DNA of 64,000 nucleotides. Origin: Ancylomarina sp. 16SWW S1-10-2. Its GTDB lineage: Bacteria > Bacteroidota > Bacteroidia > Bacteroidales > Marinifilaceae. Below are positions 34,746 through 42,373 of the stretch, in pieces (position 1 is the stretch's first letter; every line of letters starts with the position of its first letter). Location: contig NZ_SADB01000003.1 of the NCBI RefSeq assembly GCF_009669305.1, forward strand, positions 215,384 through 279,383, given 5' to 3'. A program made the position numbers and the translations under genes. The notes beneath the pieces were generated by a model, which worked only from the letters and a program-made list of their open reading frames with translations, ran no database searches and was not told the origin of the DNA.

Positions 34746-34922
34746 AAAACTATTTACTGTTATGGAAAATAGTTACTCTCTTTAAAACCTCTTAATAGCT
34801 TATATTAAGGGGTTTGTTTTTACTATTCATTGTGTATTTATTGTCCCAAAATGGAAGTGACAAAATTATGTGCAGTACATCTAACTATAGATATCCAAAG
34901 GCAGTTGATGACATGAATCGTA
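34746..34922 (+). repeat. Right copy of the mnmE 3'-flank repeat
   Basis: This is the diverged partner of 13593-13825. It includes a degenerate mnmE end (AAAACT...GGAAAATAG), the decayed terminator hairpin (34783-34815) and the block GTATTTATTGTCCCAAAATGG. It leads into a relic gene starting ATGAATCG. It may mark the right end of an inserted segment. Confidence 0.65.
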
Positions 34923-35174
34923 TAATCGAGTTTAAAAAATATGCGAATATTGGGGTAAGGGGAATTTACAGCTAAAACGACTGTGGCTCGATTTTGCAAT
35001 CAGGAATGTGCTGATATGATCTTACAAGAACAGCAAAAGGGAAAGTGATTTTGTTATCACATTCGATTGTCAAAATTTAAAGAGCAAGCCAAATGCTATC
35101 AGAAAGAAAAGCAACAAATTGATAAGGCTGATCGAGTTTATAAAGAACTGATGATTAGTGAGAACTGCTTATAA
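34913..35174 (+). pseudogene. Relic of a zinc-finger DNA-binding protein gene
   Basis: It starts MNRIIEFKK and, after a frameshift, continues as GEFTAKTTVARFCNQECAD. This is the look of the N-terminal zinc-ribbon found in helix-turn-helix proteins carried by Bacteroidota integrative elements (x-C-x-x-C-G-x-x-F-x-A-x-T-T-x-x-x-F-C-x-x-x-C-A). The first cysteine pair is lost, and several stops interrupt the frame up to about 35174. It is not functional. The family match is from memory of the motif, so I am only moderately sure. Confidence 0.5.
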
Positions 35175-35426
35175 TCGGATTTTTTGAAAGAATTGTTGTA
35201 GCAGATTAGAGCAAGAAGTTAGGATAAAGAAACAAGTAAAAAGTATCAAATAAAGAAGAGGTGGTAGTTGTTGATGTTTTGTAATATTGTTGAAGTAATG
35301 CATGTGCACTTTAGGGTGTTGAGATGAATATGCCAACTAAGGGCAATATGATCACTTTCTCACTTTAATCTTTGAATATTTATAAAGGGCATACACTATA
35401 TTAGGACGAGACAGCTAGAAGAAATA
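35175..35426. other. Decayed sequence, no gene seen
   Basis: A+T-rich DNA between the relic and the HtrA terminator has stop codons in all frames and no recognisable repeat or RNA. Confidence 0.5.
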
Positions 35427-35458
35427 AAACCCCCATTAGTAATGTCTAATGGGGGTTT
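35427..35458 (-). terminator. Terminator after the HtrA/Deg protease gene
   Basis: AAACCCCCATTAG / CTAATGGGGGTTT is a perfect 13-bp stem with a TAATGT loop, 21 bp past the stop codon on the minus strand. Confidence 0.9.
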
Positions 35459-35479
35459 CTCAACTAATCTACATCGTGA

Positions 35480-36985
35480 TTAATCAAGACCAAAGGCGTA
35501 GTAATATTTACCTGGGTAGTTCTCATAAAAGCCAGAGAGCATAATGCCTCCTTTTTTTGCATCAATATAGGTTTTGAAATTTTCAATGGAGTCAATTACT
35601 TTACCATCAACATGAGTAATAATAAAACCTTCTTTCATATTGGTTTGATGTTTTATTAGTCCGGAATGAATTTTGCTGACGCGTAAACCTTTTGATTCAA
35701 ATTTTCGACGTTCACTCTTATTAAGCTCTTCAAGTTCAATGCCCAATTTTGTGAGAATTTGTTCGTTCCCTTTTGTGTTCAATTCAACATCTCCTTTTTC
35801 ATTTCGGAGTGTAATGCTAAAATTTTTGATATTTCCAAAACGATCAACTTCTAATTTAAGTTTATCACCAGGGCGATGTCGGGCAACAATTTCCATAAGG
35901 CTTGCTGTTGATTTGGTTTTTGTATCATTAACTTTTAGTATGACATCGCCTTTTTTTAATCCACCGTCAGCAGCGGCACTATTTTGTGGCAAGCTATCAA
36001 CATATACACCTTCGGTTACTCTTAAGTCTTTCTCTTTTGCAAAGTTTCCGTCTATATTTCGAATCAGAATACCAAGATAACCTCGCTGTACAAAACCGAA
36101 CTCCATAAGGTCACCTATCACTTTGCTAACTATATTCGAAGGAATTGCAAAGCCATAGCCCGAATATGCTCCTGTAGGACTGGCAATGGCAGTGTTAATA
36201 CCAACTAATCCTCCTTTTAAATCGACCAAAGCGCCACCACTATTACCAGGATTAATTGCTGCATCTGTTTGAATAAATGATTCTATAGCACTTCTGTTTT
36301 GCAGAATATTGATGTTTCTACTCTTTGCACTAACAATACCTGCTGTTACGGTTGAATTTAAATTAAAAGGATTACCAACAGCAAGTACCCATTCGCCTAC
36401 CTCAATTTTATCTGAATCGACAAAGGGAATGTGTGTGAGGTTTTTTTCCTTAATCTGTAATAAAGCCAGATCAGTAGTAGGGTCTGTTCCAATTACTTTT
36501 GCTTTGTAAACACGATTGTCGTGTAAGCTAATTTCTATATCATCGGCTCCATCTATAACATGGTTATTGGTTACGATATAACCGTTTGGATTGATGATAA
36601 CACCTGAACCAGTTCCGACGCTAGTTTGTGGTCCTCTATTTTGTGGACTTTGTGGTTGAATACGCGATTGTGGTCCGAAGAATTCTTTTAAAAAATCATC
36701 TTGAAAAAAATCTTGAAAAGGAGTCGTTGTTGATTTTTGAGATCCTCGTATTTGTGTTGATTTAATATGGACTACGGCATCCATAACTTTTTTCGACACA
36801 TCGGTAAAGTGCAATGGAGTGAGCTCGCCATCTTTATTGACAGAGTAACTTGTACCATAAACAGGAGTTTGTGTGACGTGTTCAATTTGGATTGGATTAT
36901 TCTTTTCGTAAAATAATTTAAAGCCTCCTAAAGTTACGACGCCACCCATAATTGCGGATAAAAGTAGTAAACTGAATTTTTTCAT
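35480..36985 (-). CDS. degQ: HtrA/Deg-family periplasmic serine protease
   Basis: This 501-residue trypsin-like protease and chaperone acts on misfolded envelope proteins. The N-terminal signal/anchor is KFSLLLLSAIMGGVVTLGGF. The catalytic triad is H142 (NNHVID), D172 (TDLALL) and S249 (GNSGGAL). The protease domain is followed by PDZ1 (about 300-395) and a more divergent PDZ2 (about 415-500). A Gln/Pro-rich loop (about 85-122) lies in the position of the LA loop. All active residues are present. It may represent the original chromosomal gene next to the island, or part of it; a broken hsp20 lies directly upstream. Confidence 0.95.
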   Translation of the reverse strand: MKKFSLLLLSAIMGGVVTLGGFKLFYEKNNPIQIEHVTQTPVYGTSYSVNKDGELTPLHFTDVSKKVMDAVVHIKSTQIRGSQKSTTTPFQDFFQDDFLKEFFGPQSRIQPQSPQNRGPQTSVGTGSGVIINPNGYIVTNNHVIDGADDIEISLHDNRVYKAKVIGTDPTTDLALLQIKEKNLTHIPFVDSDKIEVGEWVLAVGNPFNLNSTVTAGIVSAKSRNINILQNRSAIESFIQTDAAINPGNSGGALVDLKGGLVGINTAIASPTGAYSGYGFAIPSNIVSKVIGDLMEFGFVQRGYLGILIRNIDGNFAKEKDLRVTEGVYVDSLPQNSAAADGGLKKGDVILKVNDTKTKSTASLMEIVARHRPGDKLKLEVDRFGNIKNFSITLRNEKGDVELNTKGNEQILTKLGIELEELNKSERRKFESKGLRVSKIHSGLIKHQTNMKEGFIITHVDGKVIDSIENFKTYIDAKKGGIMLSGFYENYPGKYYYAFGLD

Positions 36986-37062
36986 TTTATGTTACGTTTA
37001 ACGATTTATATAAAAATAGTTCTGTAATAAATATAGGCAGGCTTGCAATCTGCCTTTTAAGT

Positions 37063-37501
37063 TTATTTTATAGAGATGATTCTTGATGGCTTAGGTTTTG
37101 TCTCTCCTTTTTTAGGTAAGTGAATACTCATAATTCCTTCTTTATATTTGGCTAAAATTTTATCACCATCAATTAAATTTACAGGAAGCCTAAAAAATCT
37201 GTTAACGATTGATATGAAAACCCCTTGCGAGAATAATTTGCTTCATTTCTTTTTGTTTTATTCGTGCTTTCTGTGGTAATGTTTAATTGTTTATTGTTCA
37301 GATTAATATTGATTTTTTTTTCATGACTAGAGTAGCCACCTTAATAGTAAATTACTGATCATTTTCACGAATATTCACAGTAAGTAATATTGTGTTTGTA
37401 TCAGAAAAATTCGAATTGTTCCAGTCCATCAAATCTTTAGAGTAGAAATTGTTAAATAATAATGGAACTAAGTTGTCTGATTTTCTCTTTACTAGTGTCA
37501 T
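37063..37501 (-). pseudogene. Broken hsp20 (small heat-shock protein) gene
   Basis: Read on the minus strand it starts MTLVKRKSDNLVPLLFNNFY and continues with DLMDWNNSNFSDTNTILLTV, then hits a TAA after 49 codons. In other frames the alpha-crystallin core follows: NLNNKQLNITTEST, NYSRKGFSYQSL and finally RLPVNLIDGDKILAKYKEG and IMSIHLPKKGETKPKPSRII before the stop. At least one stop, two frameshifts and missing core sequence make it non-functional. It belongs to the Hsp20 family common in Bacteroidota, upstream of degQ on the same strand. Confidence 0.9.
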
Positions 37502-38057
37502 GATAAATCCTTCTTAATTAAATTTTCTAATTATTAAATTAATAATAGGTTGAATTAAAATATTGAAATCTTGATCCATTTTTATTTGATCAAACTGAAT
37601 GCCAAAATAGTTGTGTTTTAAAACGTCTTACATATAACTTGCTTATAGTTAGGTAGATGTTGATTTTCATTATCTTGTTCCAAACAGATGCTAAAATGAA
37701 AAAATGTCATTTTGATATTTATTTTTCGTAGTATCAAAAGTCAAAATGTCAGATGAATTATAGCTTAACAGTAAAGTTTCCTCTTGATTATATAAATATC
37801 GTGGTTTAGAAAAATGTATCTTGATTATCTCAATTATCATAAAGATATTTTGTTTAGATACATTATTGATGTTTACTCACAAACAGAACTACAGCATGTT
37901 AACTATGATTTTTAGACAATTGGGGAATCTTAATTGAAAATTGAGAGCTTTACTTGATGTATTTGTTTAGCATATGAAAAAGAATAGTCTTAATCAGTAA
38001 AAAAGCAGAAATAAGGATAAGAAGTTAAGGCCATGGATCTAATTCTTATTTTGTCAT
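37502..38057. other. Intergenic region, no gene seen
   Basis: A+T-rich DNA between the hsp20 relic and the hip relic. No open frame of interest and no clear repeat. Confidence 0.5.
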
Positions 38058-38285
38058 TTAAAAGTGCATTAAAGTGCCTAATTGAAGGTTGTTTTGTGAA
38101 AACAATTTTTTACACTTGCAGAAAAAGCTGAATTAAGTGAAAAACAGGTCAGGAAAATAGTTGAATGATTTAGAGGTAATTGCGAAAGGGTAGAACAATT
38201 AATACAGGCTTCTTTTTTTAATGAAAAGACAAAAAGGAGCTATCAGAAATCTTCTAATTTAAAATTGAAAAGGATTTTCAAGTAG
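38058..38285 (+). pseudogene. Internally deleted second hip operon
   Basis: The left 44 bp match the hip promoter/operator region (TTAAAAGTGCATTAAAGTGCC, cf. 13901-13943). At about 38101 it jumps directly to the hipT 3' part (cf. 15318-15503), ending at the same TAG and continuing into the same trailing bases. The hipB, hipS and most of the hipT sequence are missing, and an in-frame TGA replaces a serine codon. It is about 85-90 percent similar by eye. It shows that a second HipBST copy once existed here or was copied and then deleted. Confidence 0.85.
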
Positions 38286-38590
38286 AGAATCATTTATATA
38301 GTAGTTTATTAGCACTATTATTGCAAAATTTTGAGTAGCATATTTTTGTTCGAACATATTAATTATTGATTTTTTTTTATCGAAGCTTGTTTTTAAATTT
38401 TCTCATTAATAACGCTATAATTGTTTTAATTTATTCAGGACTATAAGTCTATGATCTCTTACTCGTATTTTTGTTGATTTCAGTCATGGTACTATTATTT
38501 TTAGTTGCAGAGTCTATTTGCCTTAAGAATAAATGCTTGTGATTTTAAAACCTGTTTATTACAAACCAGAATGTAATCTTCATGCATTAT
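38286..38590. other. Region upstream of umuC, no gene seen
   Basis: No open frame is seen. No LexA-type palindrome that I can recognise; the promoter-like element lies at the end of this stretch. Confidence 0.45.
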
Positions 38591-38594
38591 ACCC

Positions 38595-38602
38595 TATCTT
38601 TG
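38595..38602 (+). promoter_or_regulatory. -7 element immediately before umuC
   Basis: TATCTTTG fits TAnnTTTG exactly and ends 4 bases before the ATG, so transcription would begin at or next to the start codon (leaderless or nearly leaderless mRNA). Confidence 0.5.
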
Positions 38603-38606
38603 TAGC

Positions 38607-39872
38607 ATGTATGCCTTGGTCGATTGTAATAACTTTTACGCCTCTTGCGAGCGTGTTTTTAATCCTGCTTTAAACGGAAAACCCATTGTTGTTTTATCGA
38701 ACAACGACGGTTGTGTGGTGGCACGTAGTCAAGAAGCCAAAGATTTAGACATTCCAATGGGAGCTCCTGCATTTAAGTTTAAAGAGGTATTCGAAAAAAA
38801 AAAGGTACATGTTTTCTCATCCAATTATGCATTGTATGGCGATATGAGTAGTCGGGTAATGAGTATTCTTTCTTCTTATGCGGCTGATGTTGAAATATAC
38901 AGTATAGACGAATCCTTTCTCGACTTACAAGGTTACGATTACTTAGATCTAGAAGCATATGCTATTGAGATTAAGAATAAAATATTTAAATGGACAGGTA
39001 TAGCCGTTTGTGTAGGTATTGCACCGACTAAAGCACTAGCAAAGTTGGCCAATAGAGTTGCTAAAAAATTTAAAGAGAGGACTCAAGGTGTTTATCTTAT
39101 CGATTCGGACATAAAGCGTGATAAAGCCTTAAGGTGGTGTCAAATTGAGGATGTTTGGGGTATTGGGAGACAAAACTCAAAGAAACTTCGATCCTACGAT
39201 GTGAAAACTGCTTATGAGTTCACCCAAAAGCCAGATTATTGGGTGCGTAAAGAGATGACAATAGTCGGTTTACGTCTCAAACACGATCTTATGGGTATCC
39301 CATCAATTCTGATGGAAGAAGTGAAACCTAAGAAATCGATATCTACCACGAGGACCTTTGAAGAAACAAGTAGCGATTTTGAGTATGTGCGAGAAAGAGT
39401 ATCCACCTTTGCAGCTTCCTGTGCTGAAAAATTACGAAAACAGAAGTCATCATGCTCAGCAATTATGGTATTTATTCATACCAGTCCTTTTCAAAAGGAT
39501 AAAGCTCAGTATCATAAATCTATAACCATTAAAATGCCCTATTCAACAAATTCTACAATAGATTTGGTAAAATATGCTCAAATGGCTTTAAGACAGATAT
39601 ATATTAAAGGATATGACTACAAAAAAGCAGGCGTTATTGTACTCGATTTTGTGAACGAAACGGAAAAGCAATTATCCTTTTTTACTTCTGAAAATCCAAA
39701 GCATACAGCCTTATTTAAAACCATGGATAAGCTCAATAGAAAATACAAGAATGGTAAGCTTAAGCTGGCTTGTCAAGACCTTGGTCGAACATGGAAGATG
39801 AAACAAGAGAGATTGTCTCCAGCTTACACAACTAAATTAAGTGATATTATTAAGATCAAGTGCAATGACTAA
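38607..39872 (+). CDS. umuC: Y-family DNA polymerase V catalytic subunit UmuC
   Basis: This 421-residue translesion polymerase begins MYALVDCNNFYASCERVF, with the catalytic aspartate D6 and the palm motif YSIDES (D101, E102). The thumb and little-finger region and the UmuC-type C-terminus (about 330-420) are present. It replicates past damaged bases, error-prone, in the SOS response. The stop overlaps the umuD ATG (ATGACTAA). The order umuC then umuD is opposite to the usual umuDC arrangement. A -7-like element ends 4 bp before its start. Confidence 0.97.
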   Translation: MYALVDCNNFYASCERVFNPALNGKPIVVLSNNDGCVVARSQEAKDLDIPMGAPAFKFKEVFEKKKVHVFSSNYALYGDMSSRVMSILSSYAADVEIYSIDESFLDLQGYDYLDLEAYAIEIKNKIFKWTGIAVCVGIAPTKALAKLANRVAKKFKERTQGVYLIDSDIKRDKALRWCQIEDVWGIGRQNSKKLRSYDVKTAYEFTQKPDYWVRKEMTIVGLRLKHDLMGIPSILMEEVKPKKSISTTRTFEETSSDFEYVRERVSTFAASCAEKLRKQKSSCSAIMVFIHTSPFQKDKAQYHKSITIKMPYSTNSTIDLVKYAQMALRQIYIKGYDYKKAGVIVLDFVNETEKQLSFFTSENPKHTALFKTMDKLNRKYKNGKLKLACQDLGRTWKMKQERLSPAYTTKLSDIIKIKCND

Positions 39873-40299
39873 GAAAGCTAAGCTTACAATATATAAAGTT
39901 TTTACCGACGATCAAATATCAATTCCACTAGTAGGATCGTCTGTGCGTGCAGGTTTTCCAAGTCCAGCAGATGATTTTATTGAGATGAATCTGAGTCTCG
40001 ATAGTGAACTTATCCGTAACAAAGAAGCAACCTTTTATGCAAGGGTAGAAGGAGACAGTATGCAGGATGCTAATATTCACGATGGTGATCTTTTGGTGAT
40101 TGACCGAAGCTTAGAACCTCAAAATAATAAGGTGGCAGTCTGTTTTATCGATGGCGAGTTCACGGTTAAGCGTTTGCTCATAAAAGAAGATCACATTCTA
40201 CTCATGCCCGAAAATAAAAAGTTCTCACCCATTAAAGTCACTAGTGAAAATGATTTTATTATTTGGGGCATGGTTACCTACGTTATTAAAGCTGTGTAG
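39865..40299 (+). CDS. umuD: UmuD-type LexA-family self-cleaving protein
   Basis: The ATG at 39865, overlapping the umuC stop by 8 bp, gives 144 residues, close to E. coli UmuD; an upstream GTG would add eight unconserved residues. The cleavage site is A29-G30 in RAGFPSPADD. The Ser-Lys dyad is S65 (EGDSM) and K102 (EFTVKRL). RecA-stimulated self-cleavage produces UmuD', which joins UmuC to form polymerase V. No DNA-binding domain is present, so it is UmuD rather than LexA. Confidence 0.95.
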   Translation: MTKKAKLTIYKVFTDDQISIPLVGSSVRAGFPSPADDFIEMNLSLDSELIRNKEATFYARVEGDSMQDANIHDGDLLVIDRSLEPQNNKVAVCFIDGEFTVKRLLIKEDHILLMPENKKFSPIKVTSENDFIIWGMVTYVIKAV

Positions 40300-40603
40300 G
40301 TATTTATTATTATAAAGGATATATTTATTGTATTAGATCTATAAAATTTATAAAAAAGAAGAGTATGAATTACAGCGACATAGAAAACGGGTTAAAAGAG
40401 TCATAAAAACAGGTGTTCTAATTTATTTAAGGGGAATCTCTCCTTTGTTTGCATGGGCTTTATGGTAGTACCATAATCTGGATAGGTTTGCAAGGCTGTA
40501 TAATACATAAAATGACTACTTTTGTTATTCAAAAAAACACAGTAGTAAATCTGAGTTTGTTGTTAAGTAATTATTAATCATTGTTTATATTTTATAAGTA
40601 GTT
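40300..40603. other. Intergenic region containing a small relic
   Basis: Besides the relic at 40365-40480 there is only A+T-rich DNA with no gene. Confidence 0.5.
40365..40480 (+). pseudogene. 5' fragment of a duplicated small membrane-protein gene
   Basis: ATGAATTACAGCGACATAG... encodes MNYSDIENGLKES and then a stop. The bases follow the first roughly 115 bp of the gene at 41778 (MNYSEIENWLKESKDRYSDL) with scattered substitutions and indels. The remainder is absent. The copies are separated by about 1.4 kb carrying two lipoprotein genes. Confidence 0.8.
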
Positions 40604-40942
40604 ATGAAAAGAATCATTATCACATTAGCTATGTCAGCTTTATTATTTTCTTGTTCTTCAGGACCTGAAAAGGCAGCTAAAAATTTCACTGAAAATATAG
40701 CGAAAGGAAAAATAGAAGAAGCAAAACAATATGCTACAGAATCAACAGGTACTATGCTCGATTTTGCAAGTAGTTTTGGCGGAGTAAAAATCGATCCAAA
40801 TTTTGAGTTTAAAATGATAAAAGATTCCATAGATAATAATATAGCTTGGGTAACTTTTATTAATCAAAAGGGACGTGAAGAAACAATCAAAATGGTTAAA
40901 ATAGATGGCGACTGGTTGGTTCATATGGATTCGAAAAAATAG
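40604..40942 (+). CDS. DUF4878-like small lipoprotein
   Basis: This 112-residue protein has a lipoprotein signal (MKRIIITLAMSALLFSC, Cys 17). An NTF2-like fold is suggested by the family pattern PEKAAKNFTENIAKGKIEEAKQYA and the C-terminal strand DGDWLVHMD, like DUF4878 proteins. No enzymatic residues are seen. Function unknown. The gene overlaps the next by 38 bp, so the two form a small operon. Confidence 0.8.
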   Translation: MKRIIITLAMSALLFSCSSGPEKAAKNFTENIAKGKIEEAKQYATESTGTMLDFASSFGGVKIDPNFEFKMIKDSIDNNIAWVTFINQKGREETIKMVKIDGDWLVHMDSKK

Positions 40943-41546
40943 TATAATCATTATTGTATTAATATTTGTTTTAGGTGCTTGTATACAGCCACCTAAAACA
41001 AAAATAAGATCTGATATTCCTCATATTGGTGAACTTAAAACAGGAAATATTGTTTGTCGGTTAGGAAATGGATACTTTTCAAAATATTTTAAGGAATATG
41101 CCTCAAATGAAAAAAAATACTCTCACATAGGCATTTTATCTGTTGAAAACGATACTGTTTTTGTATATCATTCAGAGGCAAGTGAATTGACAGGTGTAGG
41201 TTTTGTAAAAAGAGAAATGTTGAACGATTTTTTGTTTGAAATTAAAACTTATAGCTTTTTCAATATTAAATTGAATGATACAATTATCGAAAAGATAGTT
41301 GCTAATTCAAGACAGTATTACAACTTTCATACACCATTCGATTTATACTTTAATAGTTTTAATGATGATGAATTATATTGTTCTGAATTGCTTGCTTTTT
41401 GTATAAACAAAGCGACATATAGCAATCTAATTAGACCAAGTTTAGAGTTAAATCACAAGATGTTATATTCTCTAGATGACATCTATCTAAATGAGAATAT
41501 AGATGAAATTACCTTTAAAACGAGCTTGCTAAAAGAAGATTTATAG
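40905..41546 (+). CDS. YiiX/YebB-like NlpC/P60-superfamily lipoprotein
   Basis: This 213-residue protein has a lipobox (FVLGAC). Features of the permuted papain-like YiiX/DUF830 family are LKTGNIVCRLGNGYFSKYF, the His in KKYSHIGIL, VYHSEA and the Cys in DDELYCSELLAF. This group consists of putative amidases or hydrolases acting on lipids or peptide/acyl bonds in the envelope. The ATG start lies inside the preceding gene. A terminator follows 64 bp downstream. Confidence 0.85.
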   Translation: MATGWFIWIRKNSIIIIVLIFVLGACIQPPKTKIRSDIPHIGELKTGNIVCRLGNGYFSKYFKEYASNEKKYSHIGILSVENDTVFVYHSEASELTGVGFVKREMLNDFLFEIKTYSFFNIKLNDTIIEKIVANSRQYYNFHTPFDLYFNSFNDDELYCSELLAFCINKATYSNLIRPSLELNHKMLYSLDDIYLNENIDEITFKTSLLKEDL

Positions 41547-41609
41547 TTATTTTACTTCTTGCATATTTAATATAAAAACAACATCTGTGTACATCTATAC
41601 AATCATACT

Positions 41610-41637
41610 AAAGCCCTATTTATTAGGGCTTTTTTTA
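41610..41637 (+). terminator. Terminator after the YiiX-like gene
   Basis: AAAGCCCTA / TAGGGCTTT with a 5-base loop, followed by TTTTT. Confidence 0.85.
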
Positions 41638-41777
41638 TGTCTTAGATTATTGATTATTTTATAATATTTAATATTTATCTGCTCTCTCAGATTTGTCAAC
41701 ATGTTAATAAGCTTGCGTAATGAGAAGCTTTCACTTATCTTGTATTAACATTAAAAAAATAATTAAGCAGCACGATT

Positions 41778-42194
41778 ATGAATTATAGCGAAATAGAAAA
41801 TTGGCTAAAAGAGTCAAAAGACAGGTATTCTGATTTATCCAAGGGTAATTCCTCGGTTGTTCGCATGAGGCTTATGTTATTCTTCCTAAGGTTGTTCTTC
41901 GGTTTTGTGGCTATTGTATCGGGCATCCTTCTTTTAGTATCCTTATTTATGAATATTGGTCAATCTATAGCCGATGTTTTTGGACTGACTGATGTGCCTC
42001 TTTATGAAGATGGTAAGTTGAGTTTCTTAAGTATTACATTGGGTATTTTGTTGGCTGTGTCGATATTCAGTTTGTGGTTGATTAAACTTGTTCGCCGTCG
42101 AAACAATTACTTATCAGACTTACATACCTTTTTAGATACGCATTTTGCCGAGGGAAAAAAGATGCTAGAAGAGTATAGGAATACGATAAGCTGA
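41778..42194 (+). CDS. Small inner membrane protein, 138 residues
   Basis: Two membrane segments (about 35-57 LFFLRLFFGFVAIVSGILLL and 76-98) are flanked by charged ends. The N-terminus MNYSEIENWLKESKDRY and the C-terminus LHTFLDTHFAEGKKMLEEYR are helical. No recognised family. A truncated copy of the 5' end lies at 40365-40480. It stands alone before the PUL regulator. Confidence 0.7.
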   Translation: MNYSEIENWLKESKDRYSDLSKGNSSVVRMRLMLFFLRLFFGFVAIVSGILLLVSLFMNIGQSIADVFGLTDVPLYEDGKLSFLSITLGILLAVSIFSLWLIKLVRRRNNYLSDLHTFLDTHFAEGKKMLEEYRNTIS

Positions 42195-42313
42195 TTGGAG
42201 TTATTTTTTTTTAGAAAAATTTTCATCATAAGCTTATTGTTAGCCTAAATGAACTAGAACATTTTTTTATAAATTTACACGACGTAAGCGAAGAATGGGA
42301 AACCTGTCCACTT

Positions 42314-42321
42314 TAGATTTG
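42314..42321 (+). promoter_or_regulatory. -7 element upstream of the PUL regulator
   Basis: TAGATTTG (TAnnTTTG) lies 53 bp before the TTG start of the regulator gene. Confidence 0.4.
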
Positions 42322-42373
42322 GATTAGTCTCATATTCCTATTAAATTTCCACGTATTAAAAACAGATCCTATT

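Noticed and set aside
13593-34922. CRISPR array or integrase gene within the island
   Set aside because: I looked for regularly spaced repeats and for tyrosine or serine recombinase motifs and found none.
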